Positions 10,299 through 18,933 are shown, counted from the stretch's first letter. The stretch: DNA of 60,688 bases from Amphritea pacifica (GCF_016924145.1 NZ_JAFFZO010000032.1:1-60688); one strand, 5' to 3'. The notes: generated by a model not told the origin, from the sequence alone. Program-made: numbers and translations.

Positions 10299-11183
10299 AT
10301 GAGCGAAGAACTGGCAAAACAACAGAAAACCCGGCTGAACAAACTGCAAAAACGCCTGCGTCGGGAAACTGGCCGCGCAATCGAAGATTTTAATATGATC
10401 GAAGATGGCGATAAGGTGATGGTGTGTCTGTCCGGTGGTAAAGACTCTTTTGCCATGCTGGATATTCTGATGAATCTTCAGAAGAGTGCCCCGATCCGTT
10501 TTGACCTTGTTGCCGTTAACCTGGATCAGAAGCAGCCAGGCTTTCCCGAACACGTGCTGCCTGAGTATCTGACTCAGATAGGTGTGCCGTTTCATATTGT
10601 CGAAAGAGATACATATTCGGTTGTTAAAGAGCTGGTGCCAGAGGGTAAAACCACCTGTGCATTATGTTCCCGTCTGCGTCGCGGCACGCTGTATGGCTTT
10701 GCCGAACAGATCGGGGCCAACAAGATCGCCCTGGGCCATCACCGTGATGACATTCTGGAAACCTTCTTTCTCAACATGTTCTATGGGGGCAAGCTGAAAT
10801 CGATGCCACCGAAGCTGGTGAGCGATGATGGCAAGAATATGGTGATCCGTCCGCTGGCCTATGCCCGTGAGAAAGATATCGCGGCTTATGCCGGGATGCG
10901 TGGATTCCCCATTATCCCCTGTAATCTGTGCGGCTCGCAGGATGGCCTGCAGCGTCAGGTAGTTAAAGAGATGTTGCAGGACTGGGATAAACATCATCCG
11001 GGACGTATTGAAACCATGTTCCGCTCATTGAGACATGTGGTTCCCTCCCACCTTGTCGATACTGAGCTGTTTGATTTTAAGGGGCTGCAACGCGGCTTTG
11101 CGCATGGTATCAGTGACCCTGACAAGGGCTTTAGCGCTCCGGCGAAAGAGATGGCGGAGATGATCGACATTCTCTCACTCTGA
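10299..11183 (+). CDS. ttcA: tRNA 2-thiocytidine(32) synthetase TtcA
   Basis: This enzyme thiolates cytidine 32 of certain tRNAs. The PP-loop SGGKDS is at residues 45-50. The iron-sulfur cysteines are in CALC (120, 123) and CNLC (208, 211), matching the TtcA layout. The frame is open up to a TTG at 10245, but the extra residues there (IIAAFLNCF) are unlike the family, and the ATG at 10299 gives the normal start MSEELAKQQ. The 294-residue length fits TtcA. The following gene starts 18 bp after the stop. Confidence 0.95.
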   Translation: MSEELAKQQKTRLNKLQKRLRRETGRAIEDFNMIEDGDKVMVCLSGGKDSFAMLDILMNLQKSAPIRFDLVAVNLDQKQPGFPEHVLPEYLTQIGVPFHIVERDTYSVVKELVPEGKTTCALCSRLRRGTLYGFAEQIGANKIALGHHRDDILETFFLNMFYGGKLKSMPPKLVSDDGKNMVIRPLAYAREKDIAAYAGMRGFPIIPCNLCGSQDGLQRQVVKEMLQDWDKHHPGRIETMFRSLRHVVPSHLVDTELFDFKGLQRGFAHGISDPDKGFSAPAKEMAEMIDILSL

Positions 11184-11201
11184 CCACACCCGGACCCGTC
11201 T

Positions 11202-11654
11202 ATGAATATCTGGGTTGATGCGGATGCCTGTCCTAATGTGGTGAAGGAGATTCTGTTTCGCGCGGCACACCGTTTGGGTATTAAAACGGTTCTGGTTGCT
11301 AATCAGTTTTTATCAACGCCCCCGTCTGTTTTTATCAGTGCGGTGCAGGTGCCTGCCGGGTTTGATGTCGCGGATAACTATATTGTGCAGAAGTGCAATG
11401 CGGGAGATCTGGTGATTACGGCCGATATTCCGCTGGCTTCCGAGGTGCTGGAAAAGGGGGCACATGCACTGAATCCCCGGGGAGAGTTCTATACCCCTGA
11501 AAATATTCGCCAGCGACTGAATATGCGTGACTTTATGGATCAGCTTCGCAGTTCTGGCATTGACACCGGAGGTCCCGCCAAACTAAACCAGCAGGATCGT
11601 CAGCTGTTTGCCAATCAACTGGACCGGTTTCTGGCTAAACAGTTGCGTCAGTAA
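11202..11654 (+). CDS. YaiI/YqxD family protein (UPF0178, DUF188)
   Basis: This 150-residue cytoplasmic protein shows the family hallmarks: an N-terminal [15 protein letters not shown], a central [17 protein letters not shown] and [12 protein letters not shown]. The fold is PIN-like and the conserved acidic residues suggest a nuclease-type role, but function is unknown. It follows ttcA by 18 bp and is probably cotranscribed. No clear Shine-Dalgarno is visible. Confidence 0.9.
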   Translation: MNIWVDADACPNVVKEILFRAAHRLGIKTVLVANQFLSTPPSVFISAVQVPAGFDVADNYIVQKCNAGDLVITADIPLASEVLEKGAHALNPRGEFYTPENIRQRLNMRDFMDQLRSSGIDTGGPAKLNQQDRQLFANQLDRFLAKQLRQ

Positions 11655-11766
11655 GCCCTGCAAGCCTGCCTACTTCGCTTTTAGTCTAACAATAGGGGAT
11701 ATCCTTTATTTTTTGCCGGTTTTGCTTTAGCGTTTGTTCTAACATAAAACAATAACTGAGGCCGCT

Positions 11767-12546
11767 ATGAGTGACACCCTATTGATCCGTGAGGATGCTG
11801 ATGGTATCTGCACACTGACACTAAACCGCCCTGATGCATACAACTCTCTCTCTATGGAGTTGATGCAAGCCCTCATCGCCGCATTTGATGCGATCGCTGA
11901 AGATATCTCTGTTCGTGTTGTTATTTTGCGGGGCAGTGGCCGTGGATTCTGCTCCGGCCATGATTTGAAGCAGATGTTGGGAGAGGGAGAGGAAAGCTAT
12001 TATCAGTGCACCTTTGAAACCTGCTCAACGCTGATGCAGCGAATCGTCAATCTTCCGGTTCCGGTGATTGCACAGGTTCACGGTGTCGCGACGGCGGCGG
12101 GTTGTCAACTGGTCGCCAGTTGTGACCTGGCGGTGGCCAGTGAAACCGCACGTTTTGCAACGCCCGGGGTTAATATCGGTCTGTTTTGTTCGACGCCGAT
12201 GGTGGCTCTGAGTCGTGCCGTGAGTAAGAAGCATGCGATGGAGATGTTGCTGCTGGGTGATATGATCAGTGCCGAAAAAGCGGCTGAAATAGGCCTGCTG
12301 AACTGGGTCGTTCCTGAATCATCTGTGGGACAAAAAGCCGGGGAGGTGGCCACTAAAATAGCTGCCAGCTCACGTAAGGCGATCTCTATCGGTAAGCTGG
12401 CCTATGCCCGTCAGATAGATAAGCCTCTGGAGCAGGCTTACATCGAATGCAGTCGGGTGATGACGGAAAATATGCTTACCCACGATGCTGCTGAGGGGAT
12501 TGATGCCTTCATTCATAAGCGAAAACCACAGTGGCAACATCGCTGA
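11767..12546 (+). CDS. Enoyl-CoA hydratase/isomerase family protein
   Basis: This 259-residue crotonase-fold protein has the CoA-binding loop GSGRGFCSGHDLKQM and the oxyanion-hole segment HGVATAAGCQLVASCDLAVAS. The usual second catalytic Glu of true hydratases is not evident: the FATPGVNIGLFCSTP stretch resembles ECHDC3-type proteins, so the exact substrate is unclear. It has a GAGG ribosome binding site 5 nt upstream. It stands alone between the yaiI homologue and soxY, with no beta-oxidation partners nearby. Confidence 0.85.
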   Translation: MSDTLLIREDADGICTLTLNRPDAYNSLSMELMQALIAAFDAIAEDISVRVVILRGSGRGFCSGHDLKQMLGEGEESYYQCTFETCSTLMQRIVNLPVPVIAQVHGVATAAGCQLVASCDLAVASETARFATPGVNIGLFCSTPMVALSRAVSKKHAMEMLLLGDMISAEKAAEIGLLNWVVPESSVGQKAGEVATKIAASSRKAISIGKLAYARQIDKPLEQAYIECSRVMTENMLTHDAAEGIDAFIHKRKPQWQHR

Positions 12547-12623
12547 GCAGGGGCCACCTGTTACTGTTTTCTGTTGAGGTTGTCAGAAGAGGTCAGGCGC
12601 CTGTGTTCAATAGATTTATATTG

Positions 12624-12639
12624 TCTCATATTAATGAGA
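12624..12639. promoter_or_regulatory. Inverted repeat upstream of soxY, candidate operator
   Basis: TCTCAT and ATGAGA arms are separated by four bases (ATTA), centred about 85 bp before the soxY ATG. It is symmetric and AT-rich, as bacterial operators are, but the cognate regulator is unknown and no regulator gene is adjacent. Confidence 0.3.
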
Positions 12640-12716
12640 AACCCGTGGAGGCGTGTTATCTTGCCCAAAGTCAGGGCAGGATAGGCAAGAGTAGCGAAGT
12701 ATAGAGGGCTGAAACA

Positions 12717-13169
12717 ATGTTGAATCGGCGTGCCATTGTAAAGGCGATCATCAATGGTGGGGCTTTGGTGGGTGTTGGGGCACTGATGCCGCGTTTGGCA
12801 ATGGCGTGGAATAAGAGTGCTTTTGCTGCACAAAGCCAGGTATTTGCCGTGAAACTGTTGCTGGGTGGCGTGCCTGTTGTCAGTGATCAGGTTATTGTGA
12901 AAGCGCCGGCCATCGCAGCCGATGGGGCGATGGTGCCGGTGACAGTCAAAACGTCTCTGGACAATGTTGAGTCCATCAGCCTGTTTGTTGAAGCCAACCT
13001 CCACCCATTGGTGGCACAGTTTATTATCCCGAATGGCACCGAGCCGTCGGTGTCGACCCGCATCCGGATGCGTGAGTCATCCAGTATTACGGCGGTAGTT
13101 AAAGCGGGTGGCCAGCTAATGAGCGCCTCGCAGGAAACGAAAGTGACCAACGGAGGGTGTGAAGGTTGA
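12717..13169 (+). CDS. soxY: SoxY, sulfur-carrier subunit of the thiosulfate oxidation complex
   Basis: This periplasmic protein carries sulfur intermediates on a Cys near its C-terminus. It has a twin-arginine-like leader (NRRAIVKA, then a hydrophobic stretch ending LAMA) and a SoxY Ig-like core. The tail ends GGCEG rather than the canonical GGCGG, leaving Cys148 third from the end but replacing the penultimate Gly with Glu. soxZ follows 36 bp later. No soxX, soxA, soxB or soxCD lies in the window, so this is a stand-alone carrier pair here. The 150-residue length is normal. Confidence 0.9.
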   Translation: MLNRRAIVKAIINGGALVGVGALMPRLAMAWNKSAFAAQSQVFAVKLLLGGVPVVSDQVIVKAPAIAADGAMVPVTVKTSLDNVESISLFVEANLHPLVAQFIIPNGTEPSVSTRIRMRESSSITAVVKAGGQLMSASQETKVTNGGCEG

Positions 13170-13205
13170 CGACGCGGGAGCTAAGGTCAGACAGGGGGAG
13201 TAATG

Positions 13206-13520
13206 ATGGCTGATATGATTAACGTTAACGCCCATGTGCAGAACGGTATCACTCAGGTCAAGCTGAAGGTTCGCCATAGTATGGAGGATGGACAGCGCAC
13301 CGATAAAAAGACCGGCAAGTCGATTGCGGCTAAGTTTTTGCGCGAGATTAAAGTGATGCATGAAGGGAAACCCGTTTTTGCTGCAAATCTCAGTACCGCC
13401 ATCGCTGAAAATCCTTTTCTGGCTTTTAGCTTTTCCGGTGGGGTTAAGGGAGAAGCGCTAACGATTAACTGGGTCGAGAACACCGGGAAGTCCGGTAGTC
13501 AGACGGCTGCAATCGACTAG
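13206..13520 (+). CDS. soxZ: SoxZ, partner subunit of SoxY
   Basis: This 104-residue beta-sandwich protein matches SoxZ across its length, with the typical KLKVRHSMEDGQR...KKTGK and a core ending in INWVENTGKS. It forms the SoxYZ heterodimer and is exported with SoxY, having no signal peptide of its own. Two ATGs occur in tandem; the second, at 13206, lies 5 nt after the GGGGGAG ribosome binding site, while the first (13203) is only 2 nt away, so I prefer 13206. Confidence 0.92.
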   Translation: MADMINVNAHVQNGITQVKLKVRHSMEDGQRTDKKTGKSIAAKFLREIKVMHEGKPVFAANLSTAIAENPFLAFSFSGGVKGEALTINWVENTGKSGSQTAAID

Positions 13521-13712
13521 CTTAGCAATGCTCTTGTATATTTTACTTAACTTCTAATTACCTGAGATTATGTGGCCTGCATAGCCAGCTCTGCGCAGTA
13601 CGGTTGATTTGTTTTATCCTCCGTCAGCGAATCTTTCCATGTCAGGGGAAAAGCGGTTCTACTCAGCCTGTCCATCCGCTAGAATGAGCGCACAAATGAG
13701 AAGGAGAAGTTT

Positions 13713-14387
13713 GTGAACCGAGTCGCTTTATTGGCCCTTCTGAGCATATCCACACTGGCTGGCTGTAATGCCGCGAATGTCCAGCCGGATGCTAGTTCAT
13801 CTGCTGAGTCGCCTTCGGCTGAGCAGCAGGCGGGCTCTCCACCGGACACCCTGGATCAGTCTGCACAGTTCGATCAGTTGAATGGACGTATCACGCTGTT
13901 GCAGGAGCAGTTTCTCGAACTCAAAGTACAGAACAGCTCTGTTGCTGAGCGTGTGCAGTTGTTACTGACCCAGTTTCAGGTGCTGGCGCAGGAGGTTAAA
14001 CGTTCGGCTGTTGTAAAACCTCAGGCAGCACAGCCAGATCCTGGCTTGCCGGAAATGATGCAACGGCTGGATCAGCAGTTAACTGAGTTACAGCAGATTG
14101 CGCCGGAGCTGGGCGGTGGCGATCCATTTAAACTGGCCAGTTGCTATACCGCGAAAGGGCAGTGGGTGATGATTCGTTACAATCGCTTTTCGGGCGAGAG
14201 CTGGATCTCTGCCGCTAATAGCTGGCAGCCTCTTGAAGAGGAGCAGACGCCATCAATCTCTTCCTACGATATACAGTTGTTACCGGCTAACAACGATGTC
14301 AAAGGATATGTTGCCGCCCGTATTGACCATAACAGTGGCGATAGTTGGTGGCTGAATCAGCAAACCTGGGTTAAATATCAGCAGTAA
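13713..14387 (+). CDS. Putative lipoprotein with coiled coil and duplicated C-terminal motif
   Basis: The 224-residue product has a lipobox (LAGC, Cys18) after a short hydrophobic leader, then a Ser/Ala/Pro/Glu-rich linker. A predicted coiled coil (about residues 48-135) follows. The C-terminal domain carries the motif R-x-(N/H)-x-x-SG-(E/D)-SW twice (RYNRFSGESW and RIDHNSGDSW), each followed by a Trp about 8-9 residues on. I do not recognise a named family. It starts with GTG and has a good AGGAG 6 nt upstream. epmC begins 13 bp after the stop. It is probably a periplasmic-facing lipoprotein; function unknown. Confidence 0.8.
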   Translation: MNRVALLALLSISTLAGCNAANVQPDASSSAESPSAEQQAGSPPDTLDQSAQFDQLNGRITLLQEQFLELKVQNSSVAERVQLLLTQFQVLAQEVKRSAVVKPQAAQPDPGLPEMMQRLDQQLTELQQIAPELGGGDPFKLASCYTAKGQWVMIRYNRFSGESWISAANSWQPLEEEQTPSISSYDIQLLPANNDVKGYVAARIDHNSGDSWWLNQQTWVKYQQ

Positions 14388-14400
14388 GATTAGCGACAAA

Positions 14401-14937
14401 ATGACACAACCGACCCCTGAAAGCCTGATCGGTCTTTTTAACGGACTGTTCAGCGAAACATTGAATACTGAGCTGGTCAAAGGAGAGGACGAACCGATCT
14501 ATCTGCCAGCCGATGCCCGACATCCCAAACACCGGGTGATTTTTGCCCACGGCTTCTTTGCCAGTGCGCTGCATGAGATCAGCCACTGGTGTGTTGCCGG
14601 CGAGCAGCGCCGTCAACTGGTCGATTTTGGTTACTGGTATAAGCCTGATGGCCGAACCGCTGAAGAGCAGGCCGAGTTTGAGAAGGTTGAGGTCATACCG
14701 CAGGCGCTGGAGTGGCTGCTGTCGCAGGCTGCAGGCCATAAGTTTCATTTTAGTGCCGATAATCTAGGCAGCGATATCGGTGCCAGTGAGCAGTTCAAGA
14801 ATGCTGTGCTGTCGCAGGTGAAGCGCTACCTTGTTGATGGTATTCCAGAGCGTCCAGCCACTCTGATCAAGGCGTTGCAACACTATTATGGTACGGCACC
14901 GCTCAGCGCCGATCAGTTTTCACTGGATGGAAAATAA
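14401..14937 (+). CDS. epmC: EpmC, elongation factor P hydroxylase
   Basis: EpmC (YfcM) hydroxylates the beta-lysylated lysine of EF-P after EpmA/EpmB modification. The 178-residue product carries the strongly conserved RVIFAHGFFASALHEISHW and LVDFGYWYKPDGR blocks, with the likely iron-ligand His residues in the first, and FEKVEVIPQALEWL. The length matches the family. Neither epmA, epmB nor efp is in the window. A bidirectional terminator follows at once. Confidence 0.93.
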   Translation: MTQPTPESLIGLFNGLFSETLNTELVKGEDEPIYLPADARHPKHRVIFAHGFFASALHEISHWCVAGEQRRQLVDFGYWYKPDGRTAEEQAEFEKVEVIPQALEWLLSQAAGHKFHFSADNLGSDIGASEQFKNAVLSQVKRYLVDGIPERPATLIKALQHYYGTAPLSADQFSLDGK

Positions 14938-14940
14938 AAA

Positions 14941-14965
14941 AAAACCGGCGGATGATGCCGGTTTT
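14941..14965. terminator. Bidirectional terminator between epmC and the copper chaperone gene
   Basis: A perfect 9-bp stem AAAACCGGC/GCCGGTTTT (14941-14949 with 14957-14965) and a 7-nt loop lie between convergent genes. A-rich and T-rich flanks let it act on both strands. Confidence 0.85.
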
Positions 14966-14991
14966 CTTCTTTCAGATATCAGGTTTCAGTT

Positions 14992-15462
14992 TCAGGGTGT
15001 TTGTTTTTTCATCCCGTTATGCATCTGCATATTACCCATACCAGACATGACATCCATCACCTTAATATCCAGCTTCTCTGAGCTGCCATCGCTGAAATTC
15101 AGTGTCAGGTCAATGGTCTGATCTTTAGCCAGGTTCTGCTTCAGGCCTATCAACATAACATGAAGGCCTCCGGGTTTGAGTTCTACCTGCTCATTGGCCT
15201 GCAGGGTTATCTCAGGAATCCTGCGCATTTTCATCACCCCGTTCTCCTGAGTGTGGGTATGCAACTCGGCAACTTTGGCAACTGAGGAGGACGCCGAAAC
15301 CAGAGAGACCTCTGTATCGCTGTTGTTCGTCAGCGTCATAAAAGCGGCACTGTTAGGTTGCCCCGGTGGCACAGCACGGGCATAGGGGTGGTCAACCTTG
15401 ACCTCGGCAAAAGCGGAAGCTGAAAGTGTCAGCGCGGCAACCAGCGTAATAAGCTTTTTCAT
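14992..15462 (-). CDS. PCu(A)C-family periplasmic copper chaperone
   Basis: This periplasmic copper chaperone delivers Cu(I) to cytochrome oxidase or SCO-type partners. It has a signal peptide (MKKLITLVAALTLSASAFA) and the Met/His copper site of the family: ELHTH, GVMKM, and the C-terminal GLHVMLIGL. I chose the ATG at 15462, which starts the signal peptide and has a GGA about 10 nt upstream; an ATG five codons earlier (15477) has no ribosome binding site. It is the last gene of a minus-strand copper operon with SCO, 83 bp from it. Confidence 0.9.
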   Translation of the reverse strand: MKKLITLVAALTLSASAFAEVKVDHPYARAVPPGQPNSAAFMTLTNNSDTEVSLVSASSSVAKVAELHTHTQENGVMKMRRIPEITLQANEQVELKPGGLHVMLIGLKQNLAKDQTIDLTLNFSDGSSEKLDIKVMDVMSGMGNMQMHNGMKKQTP

Positions 15463-15545
15463 AGCGTTTTTATCCATAACAGTTCTAGTGATAGGGGAAT
15501 TGCTGATAACATCCTGTGTTCAAAGCCTGAGTGCTTTGTTGGTTG

Positions 15546-16148
15546 TTAAAGCAGTGTTTTTATCTCAGTCATCAGTTTTTCAGGTGGTGTACCGTGGGCC
15601 ACAGTGCTGCTCAGTTCACCCTGCTTATTGATCAGGTAGATCCGCGAGGAGTGATCAACGGCATAGCCCATCGCTGAATCCTTCATATCGACGATGCGGT
15701 AAAATGCACCATACTGGGAAACCACCTGATCAATTTTTTCCCGACTGCCGGTAACGCCAATAATAGAGGGGTAGAAGAACGCGCTGTATTCAGCCAGTTT
15801 TTCGGGGGTGTCGCGATCAGGATCCACACTGATAAAGATGGGTTGAACCTGATCCCGCTGATCGGTATCCAGGTTTTTCATCGCCTGTGATATCACCGCC
15901 AGAGAGGTTGGGCAAACATCCGGGCAATGGGTATAACCGATATAGATGAGGACCACTTTACCTTTAAAATCGTGCAGGGAAACGTTGCCATCGACCCCTT
16001 GCAGGGTGAAATCCCCGCCCAGAGTTTTCAACATCGGCTGACCCGGAGAACCGCTTTGCGGCGACAGCATATAAGCGGTGACGATGCCTGCAAGCAGGGC
16101 CAGCGTCAGAAGTAACAGGTTGCGTAGTGTTGTCAGATTGCTTGCCAT
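15546..16148 (-). CDS. SCO1/SenC/PrrC family copper-binding thioredoxin-fold protein
   Basis: SCO proteins load the CuA site of cytochrome c oxidase or act as thiol reductases. The 200-residue product has an N-terminal membrane anchor (about residues 9-28) and a thioredoxin fold. The copper ligands are the cysteines of CPDVC (75 and 79) and a downstream His in the AVDHSSRIYLI segment. Its start codon overlaps the stop of the upstream gene (ATGA type). Its place between a FixH-like protein and PCu(A)C supports a copper-insertion role. No oxidase subunit genes are nearby. Confidence 0.93.
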   Translation of the reverse strand: MASNLTTLRNLLLLTLALLAGIVTAYMLSPQSGSPGQPMLKTLGGDFTLQGVDGNVSLHDFKGKVVLIYIGYTHCPDVCPTSLAVISQAMKNLDTDQRDQVQPIFISVDPDRDTPEKLAEYSAFFYPSIIGVTGSREKIDQVVSQYGAFYRIVDMKDSAMGYAVDHSSRIYLINKQGELSSTVAHGTPPEKLMTEIKTLL

Positions 16149-16624
16149 TATTTTGCTCTGAATTCAAACCATGTATTGATCGGTCCGGCAGCGGTTTCTG
16201 CCGAGACAGTCAGTCGCCATAACATCTCGCCAGTGGTGCAGACGGCTAATTCACCCTGACCACTGAAATTCCCGGGGCTGCTTTCAACAGGGGTTAGTTG
16301 AGTCTGATTGATGCCCATATACATTTCACTGCCCTGCAGATTGATGATCACTTTGCTGGCGCTGGTTCCGTCGATGCTGACCCGGTAGTTCAGCGGTGTC
16401 ATCGAGCGAACAGGCCGGGGTTGAATATCCACAGTCAGGCTGACTTCGCCCATATCGACCGTGCAGCTCTGCTGGTTCAGATCACAATCGCTGGCTATCC
16501 CAGGTGCTTGCACAGAGGGCAGACCGAACAGTGTTGAGCCCAGCCATATTGCCAGAATGAATCCCCCCAACAAGGCCAGATACAGGTATTGTGGTTTACT
16601 ATTTTTGGCTACAGGCTGGGCCAT
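16148..16624 (-). CDS. Membrane-anchored FixH/YtkA-like protein of the copper operon
   Basis: The 158-residue product has one N-terminal transmembrane segment (about residues 12-33, YLYLALLGGFILAIWLGSTLF) and a periplasmic beta-rich domain with Cys pairs. The pattern GNFSGQGELAVCTTGEMLWRLTV resembles FixH/YtkA-type domains, so the assignment is tentative. I chose ATG 16624, 11 nt after AGAGGA; a TTG at 16645 would put that ribosome binding site inside the gene. It is the first gene of the operon and overlaps the SCO start. Role in copper handling is inferred from context. Confidence 0.8.
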   Translation of the reverse strand: MAQPVAKNSKPQYLYLALLGGFILAIWLGSTLFGLPSVQAPGIASDCDLNQQSCTVDMGEVSLTVDIQPRPVRSMTPLNYRVSIDGTSASKVIINLQGSEMYMGINQTQLTPVESSPGNFSGQGELAVCTTGEMLWRLTVSAETAAGPINTWFEFRAK

Positions 16625-16866
16625 CTGTGGATGTTTCCTCTGCAATGAATTGTCACCGATCCTGATGAAGATCTGAATGTGGCAAATTGTCGCATTATCA
16701 ATGGATTAGTGAAACGTTTCCTGGTCGCGACCTGTAAAACAGAATAAGAGGTTATAACTATATTTGTTTAAAATCTAAACGGTATATTTATGTCATAGTA
16801 TTGATATTTAAGAGAAATCCTAGATTATTAGTACGGTTGTTGTCTGGTTTTGGTATGAATGTTTGA

Positions 16867-16875
16867 TGTTATAAT
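16867..16875 (+). promoter_or_regulatory. Extended -10 promoter for the zinc-ribbon gene
   Basis: TGTTATAAT is a perfect TGn-TATAAT extended -10, 52 bp before the ATG at 16927. It lies in a roughly 300-bp AT-rich gap (16625-16926) in which I see nothing else. The -35 (TTTTGG at 16848-16853) is poor, as is common for extended -10 promoters. Confidence 0.5.
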
Positions 16876-16926
16876 CGGCAATAGATCTATACTGATGGTT
16901 GTCTGCTATAGCTCTGGGGGGGATAT

Positions 16927-17124
16927 ATGCAACCACACTGTCGGGATTGCCAGTTTCTGATCGAATCGAAGTTTGACACTGAACCGCATCCGGGTCTGAA
17001 GTCTCTGTTAAAGAAACCGATAGCCGAGATCTACCAGTGCCGTCACTGTGACAGCTGTTTCATCTTCACCAGGCATGATATTTCTCTGGTTGTGCCTGAT
17101 GAACCGGAAAGTAAGCAGTGCTGA
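16927..17124 (+). CDS. Small zinc-ribbon-like protein, unknown function
   Basis: The 65-residue product has two CxxC pairs (CRDC at residues 5-8 and CRHC at about 38-41, followed by another Cys at 44) that could form a zinc ribbon. A G-rich ribosome binding site and an extended -10 promoter precede it. I do not recognise the family. Sequence between the pairs is unremarkable. It is probably monocistronic, with dgt beginning 86 bp after its stop. Confidence 0.65.
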   Translation: MQPHCRDCQFLIESKFDTEPHPGLKSLLKKPIAEIYQCRHCDSCFIFTRHDISLVVPDEPESKQC

Positions 17125-17210
17125 TCTTCTCTCTGCCGTTATCAGTAGCGATTGATTTGCCTGGTCTGATACCGCACACTGGAGCAAACAGAATCTGATG
17201 GATCGTAATA

Positions 17211-18530
17211 ATGGAGTGGGACAAACTTCTGACAACGAAACGCTATGGTCATGAGAACCTGACGCCCGAAGAGGTTGGGCGAAGTCATTTTCATAAAGAC
17301 CATGACCGGATAATTTTCTCCAGTGCCTTTCGGCGACTGGGCCGCAAAACCCAGGTACACCCGCTATCGCTGAATGATCATATCCATACCCGCCTGACCC
17401 ACAGTATCGAAGTGGGGAGCCTGGGACGCAGTCTGGGGATTCGGGTGGGGGAGTTGTTGCAGGATCAGTTACCCCCATGGATCAGTCCCCACGATCTCGG
17501 CACTATCGTGCAATCAGCCTGTCTGGCCCATGATATTGGTAACCCTCCCTTTGGGCATGCCGGAGAGTATGCTATCCGGGACTGGTTTAAACACAAAGCC
17601 CCCAGACACTATCTTGAAGAGCTATCCGCGGCGGAACTACTGGATCTGCAGACTTTTGAAGGCAATGCTCAGGGGTTCAGAGTGGTGACCCGGATTGAAA
17701 ATAATCTGTTCGATGGGGGACTGAGGCTGACCTACCCGACACTGGGGACGCTGCTGAAATATCCCTGGACAGTGGAACGGGCAGGTAAAAAAGGCAAATT
17801 CAGCAGTTTTGGCACCGAGCGGGAGATTCTCAACGCACTGGGGCGGGAACTGGGGTTGGTTAAGCTGGGGGACGACTACTGGTGTCGCCACCCGCTGACT
17901 TACCTCGTCGAAGCCGCCGATGATATCTGTTATGCGATTCTGGATCTGGAGGATGCGATAGAGCTGAACATTCTCGGTTTTGATGATATTAAACCGATCA
18001 TGTTGCAGATCTGCGGTGACCTTAACTACGAAGACGAGATCTTTTTTACTCAGGCGTCAGCCCGACGGAAAATATCCGCACTGCGCGGTATGGCGATGGA
18101 AAACATGGTTGAATCGACCGTCGCGGCATTTATGGCGAACCTGCCGCTGATTATGACGGGTGAATACCGCGGAGAGCTGCTCGCCGATGGCGATGCCGGT
18201 GTGCGGGAAGGACTGGAAAAAGCCAAAAAGCTGGCCCGTGAGAGGGTATTTCCGGACAACCGTAAAGCAGAACTGGAGGTGGGAGCCTACAGTACCTTGG
18301 GAGGCCTGCTGGATTCATTCTGTGCAGCGGCCTACGAGCAGCATACACAGAGCAGTGACCAACTGAGTTATCGTAGTCAGAAAATCATTAGCCTGATGGG
18401 GATACACAGCCCCGATCCGCAATGGCCGTTGTATCAATCCTATATGCGGGTACTCGATTTTATCGGAGGAATGACAGACAATTACGCCGCCTATCTGTCC
18501 CGTCAGATAGGCGGTATGTCAGTCAATTAA
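17211..18530 (+). CDS. dgt: Deoxyguanosinetriphosphate triphosphohydrolase-like protein (dGTPase)
   Basis: This HD-domain enzyme hydrolyses dGTP (or other dNTPs) to the nucleoside and triphosphate. Metal-binding motifs are visible: RLTHSIEVGSLGR (the first His) and CLAHDIGNPPFGHAGE (the HD pair), within residues about 60-125. The N-terminal FRRLGRKTQVHPL is typical of the family. At 439 residues it fits the type 2 dGTPase group. It appears to head a short run with the YciH homologue 30 bp downstream. Confidence 0.93.
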   Translation: MEWDKLLTTKRYGHENLTPEEVGRSHFHKDHDRIIFSSAFRRLGRKTQVHPLSLNDHIHTRLTHSIEVGSLGRSLGIRVGELLQDQLPPWISPHDLGTIVQSACLAHDIGNPPFGHAGEYAIRDWFKHKAPRHYLEELSAAELLDLQTFEGNAQGFRVVTRIENNLFDGGLRLTYPTLGTLLKYPWTVERAGKKGKFSSFGTEREILNALGRELGLVKLGDDYWCRHPLTYLVEAADDICYAILDLEDAIELNILGFDDIKPIMLQICGDLNYEDEIFFTQASARRKISALRGMAMENMVESTVAAFMANLPLIMTGEYRGELLADGDAGVREGLEKAKKLARERVFPDNRKAELEVGAYSTLGGLLDSFCAAAYEQHTQSSDQLSYRSQKIISLMGIHSPDPQWPLYQSYMRVLDFIGGMTDNYAAYLSRQIGGMSVN

Positions 18531-18560
18531 CTGCAAACTGTAACCATAGGGTGTCTCGTT

Positions 18561-18932
18561 GTGTCGATGCGTGATCAGCTAAGTAATCTGGTATTTTCTA
18601 CTGAAAAAGGGGCGCTGTGCCCTGCGTGTAAAGAATCTGTTGATCACTGTGTGTGTGATCAGTTGGCAGACCAGGAACGACTTTCCAGTCTGGATGGCGT
18701 TGTTCGGATTCGTCGCGAAACCGCAGGCAGAAAAGGCAAAGGGGTTACCACCATCAGCGGCGTACCTCTGGCGGAGAAAGCGTTGAAAGATCTGGCTAAA
18801 AAGCTCAAACAGCAGTGTGGCACGGGTGGTTCGCTGAAAGATGGGATTATCGAGATACAGGGTGATCATCGGGAAAAACTCAAACAGCTGCTGGAGCAAC
18901 AGGGCTTTACCGTAAAGCTGGCGGGAGGCTGA
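18561..18932 (+). CDS. yciH: SUI1/eIF1-family translation factor, YciH
   Basis: The 123-residue product has a short N-terminal segment with Cys residues (CPACKESVDHCVC), followed by a SUI1 domain (about residues 45-120) with VRIRRETAGRKGKGVTTISG and LKQQCGTGGSLKDGIIEIQGDH. Bacterial YciH is implicated in initiation fidelity or stress-related translation control. It starts with GTG about 7 nt after AGGGTG; an ATG two codons later is a possible alternative. A 39-codon gene follows after one base. Confidence 0.92.
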   Translation: MSMRDQLSNLVFSTEKGALCPACKESVDHCVCDQLADQERLSSLDGVVRIRRETAGRKGKGVTTISGVPLAEKALKDLAKKLKQQCGTGGSLKDGIIEIQGDHREKLKQLLEQQGFTVKLAGG

Positions 18933-18933
18933 T

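Noticed and set aside
16864-16880. Zur-like half-site at the zinc-ribbon promoter
   Set aside because: Only one half (ATGTTATAAT) matches; there is no partner half, and it coincides with the extended -10 promoter.
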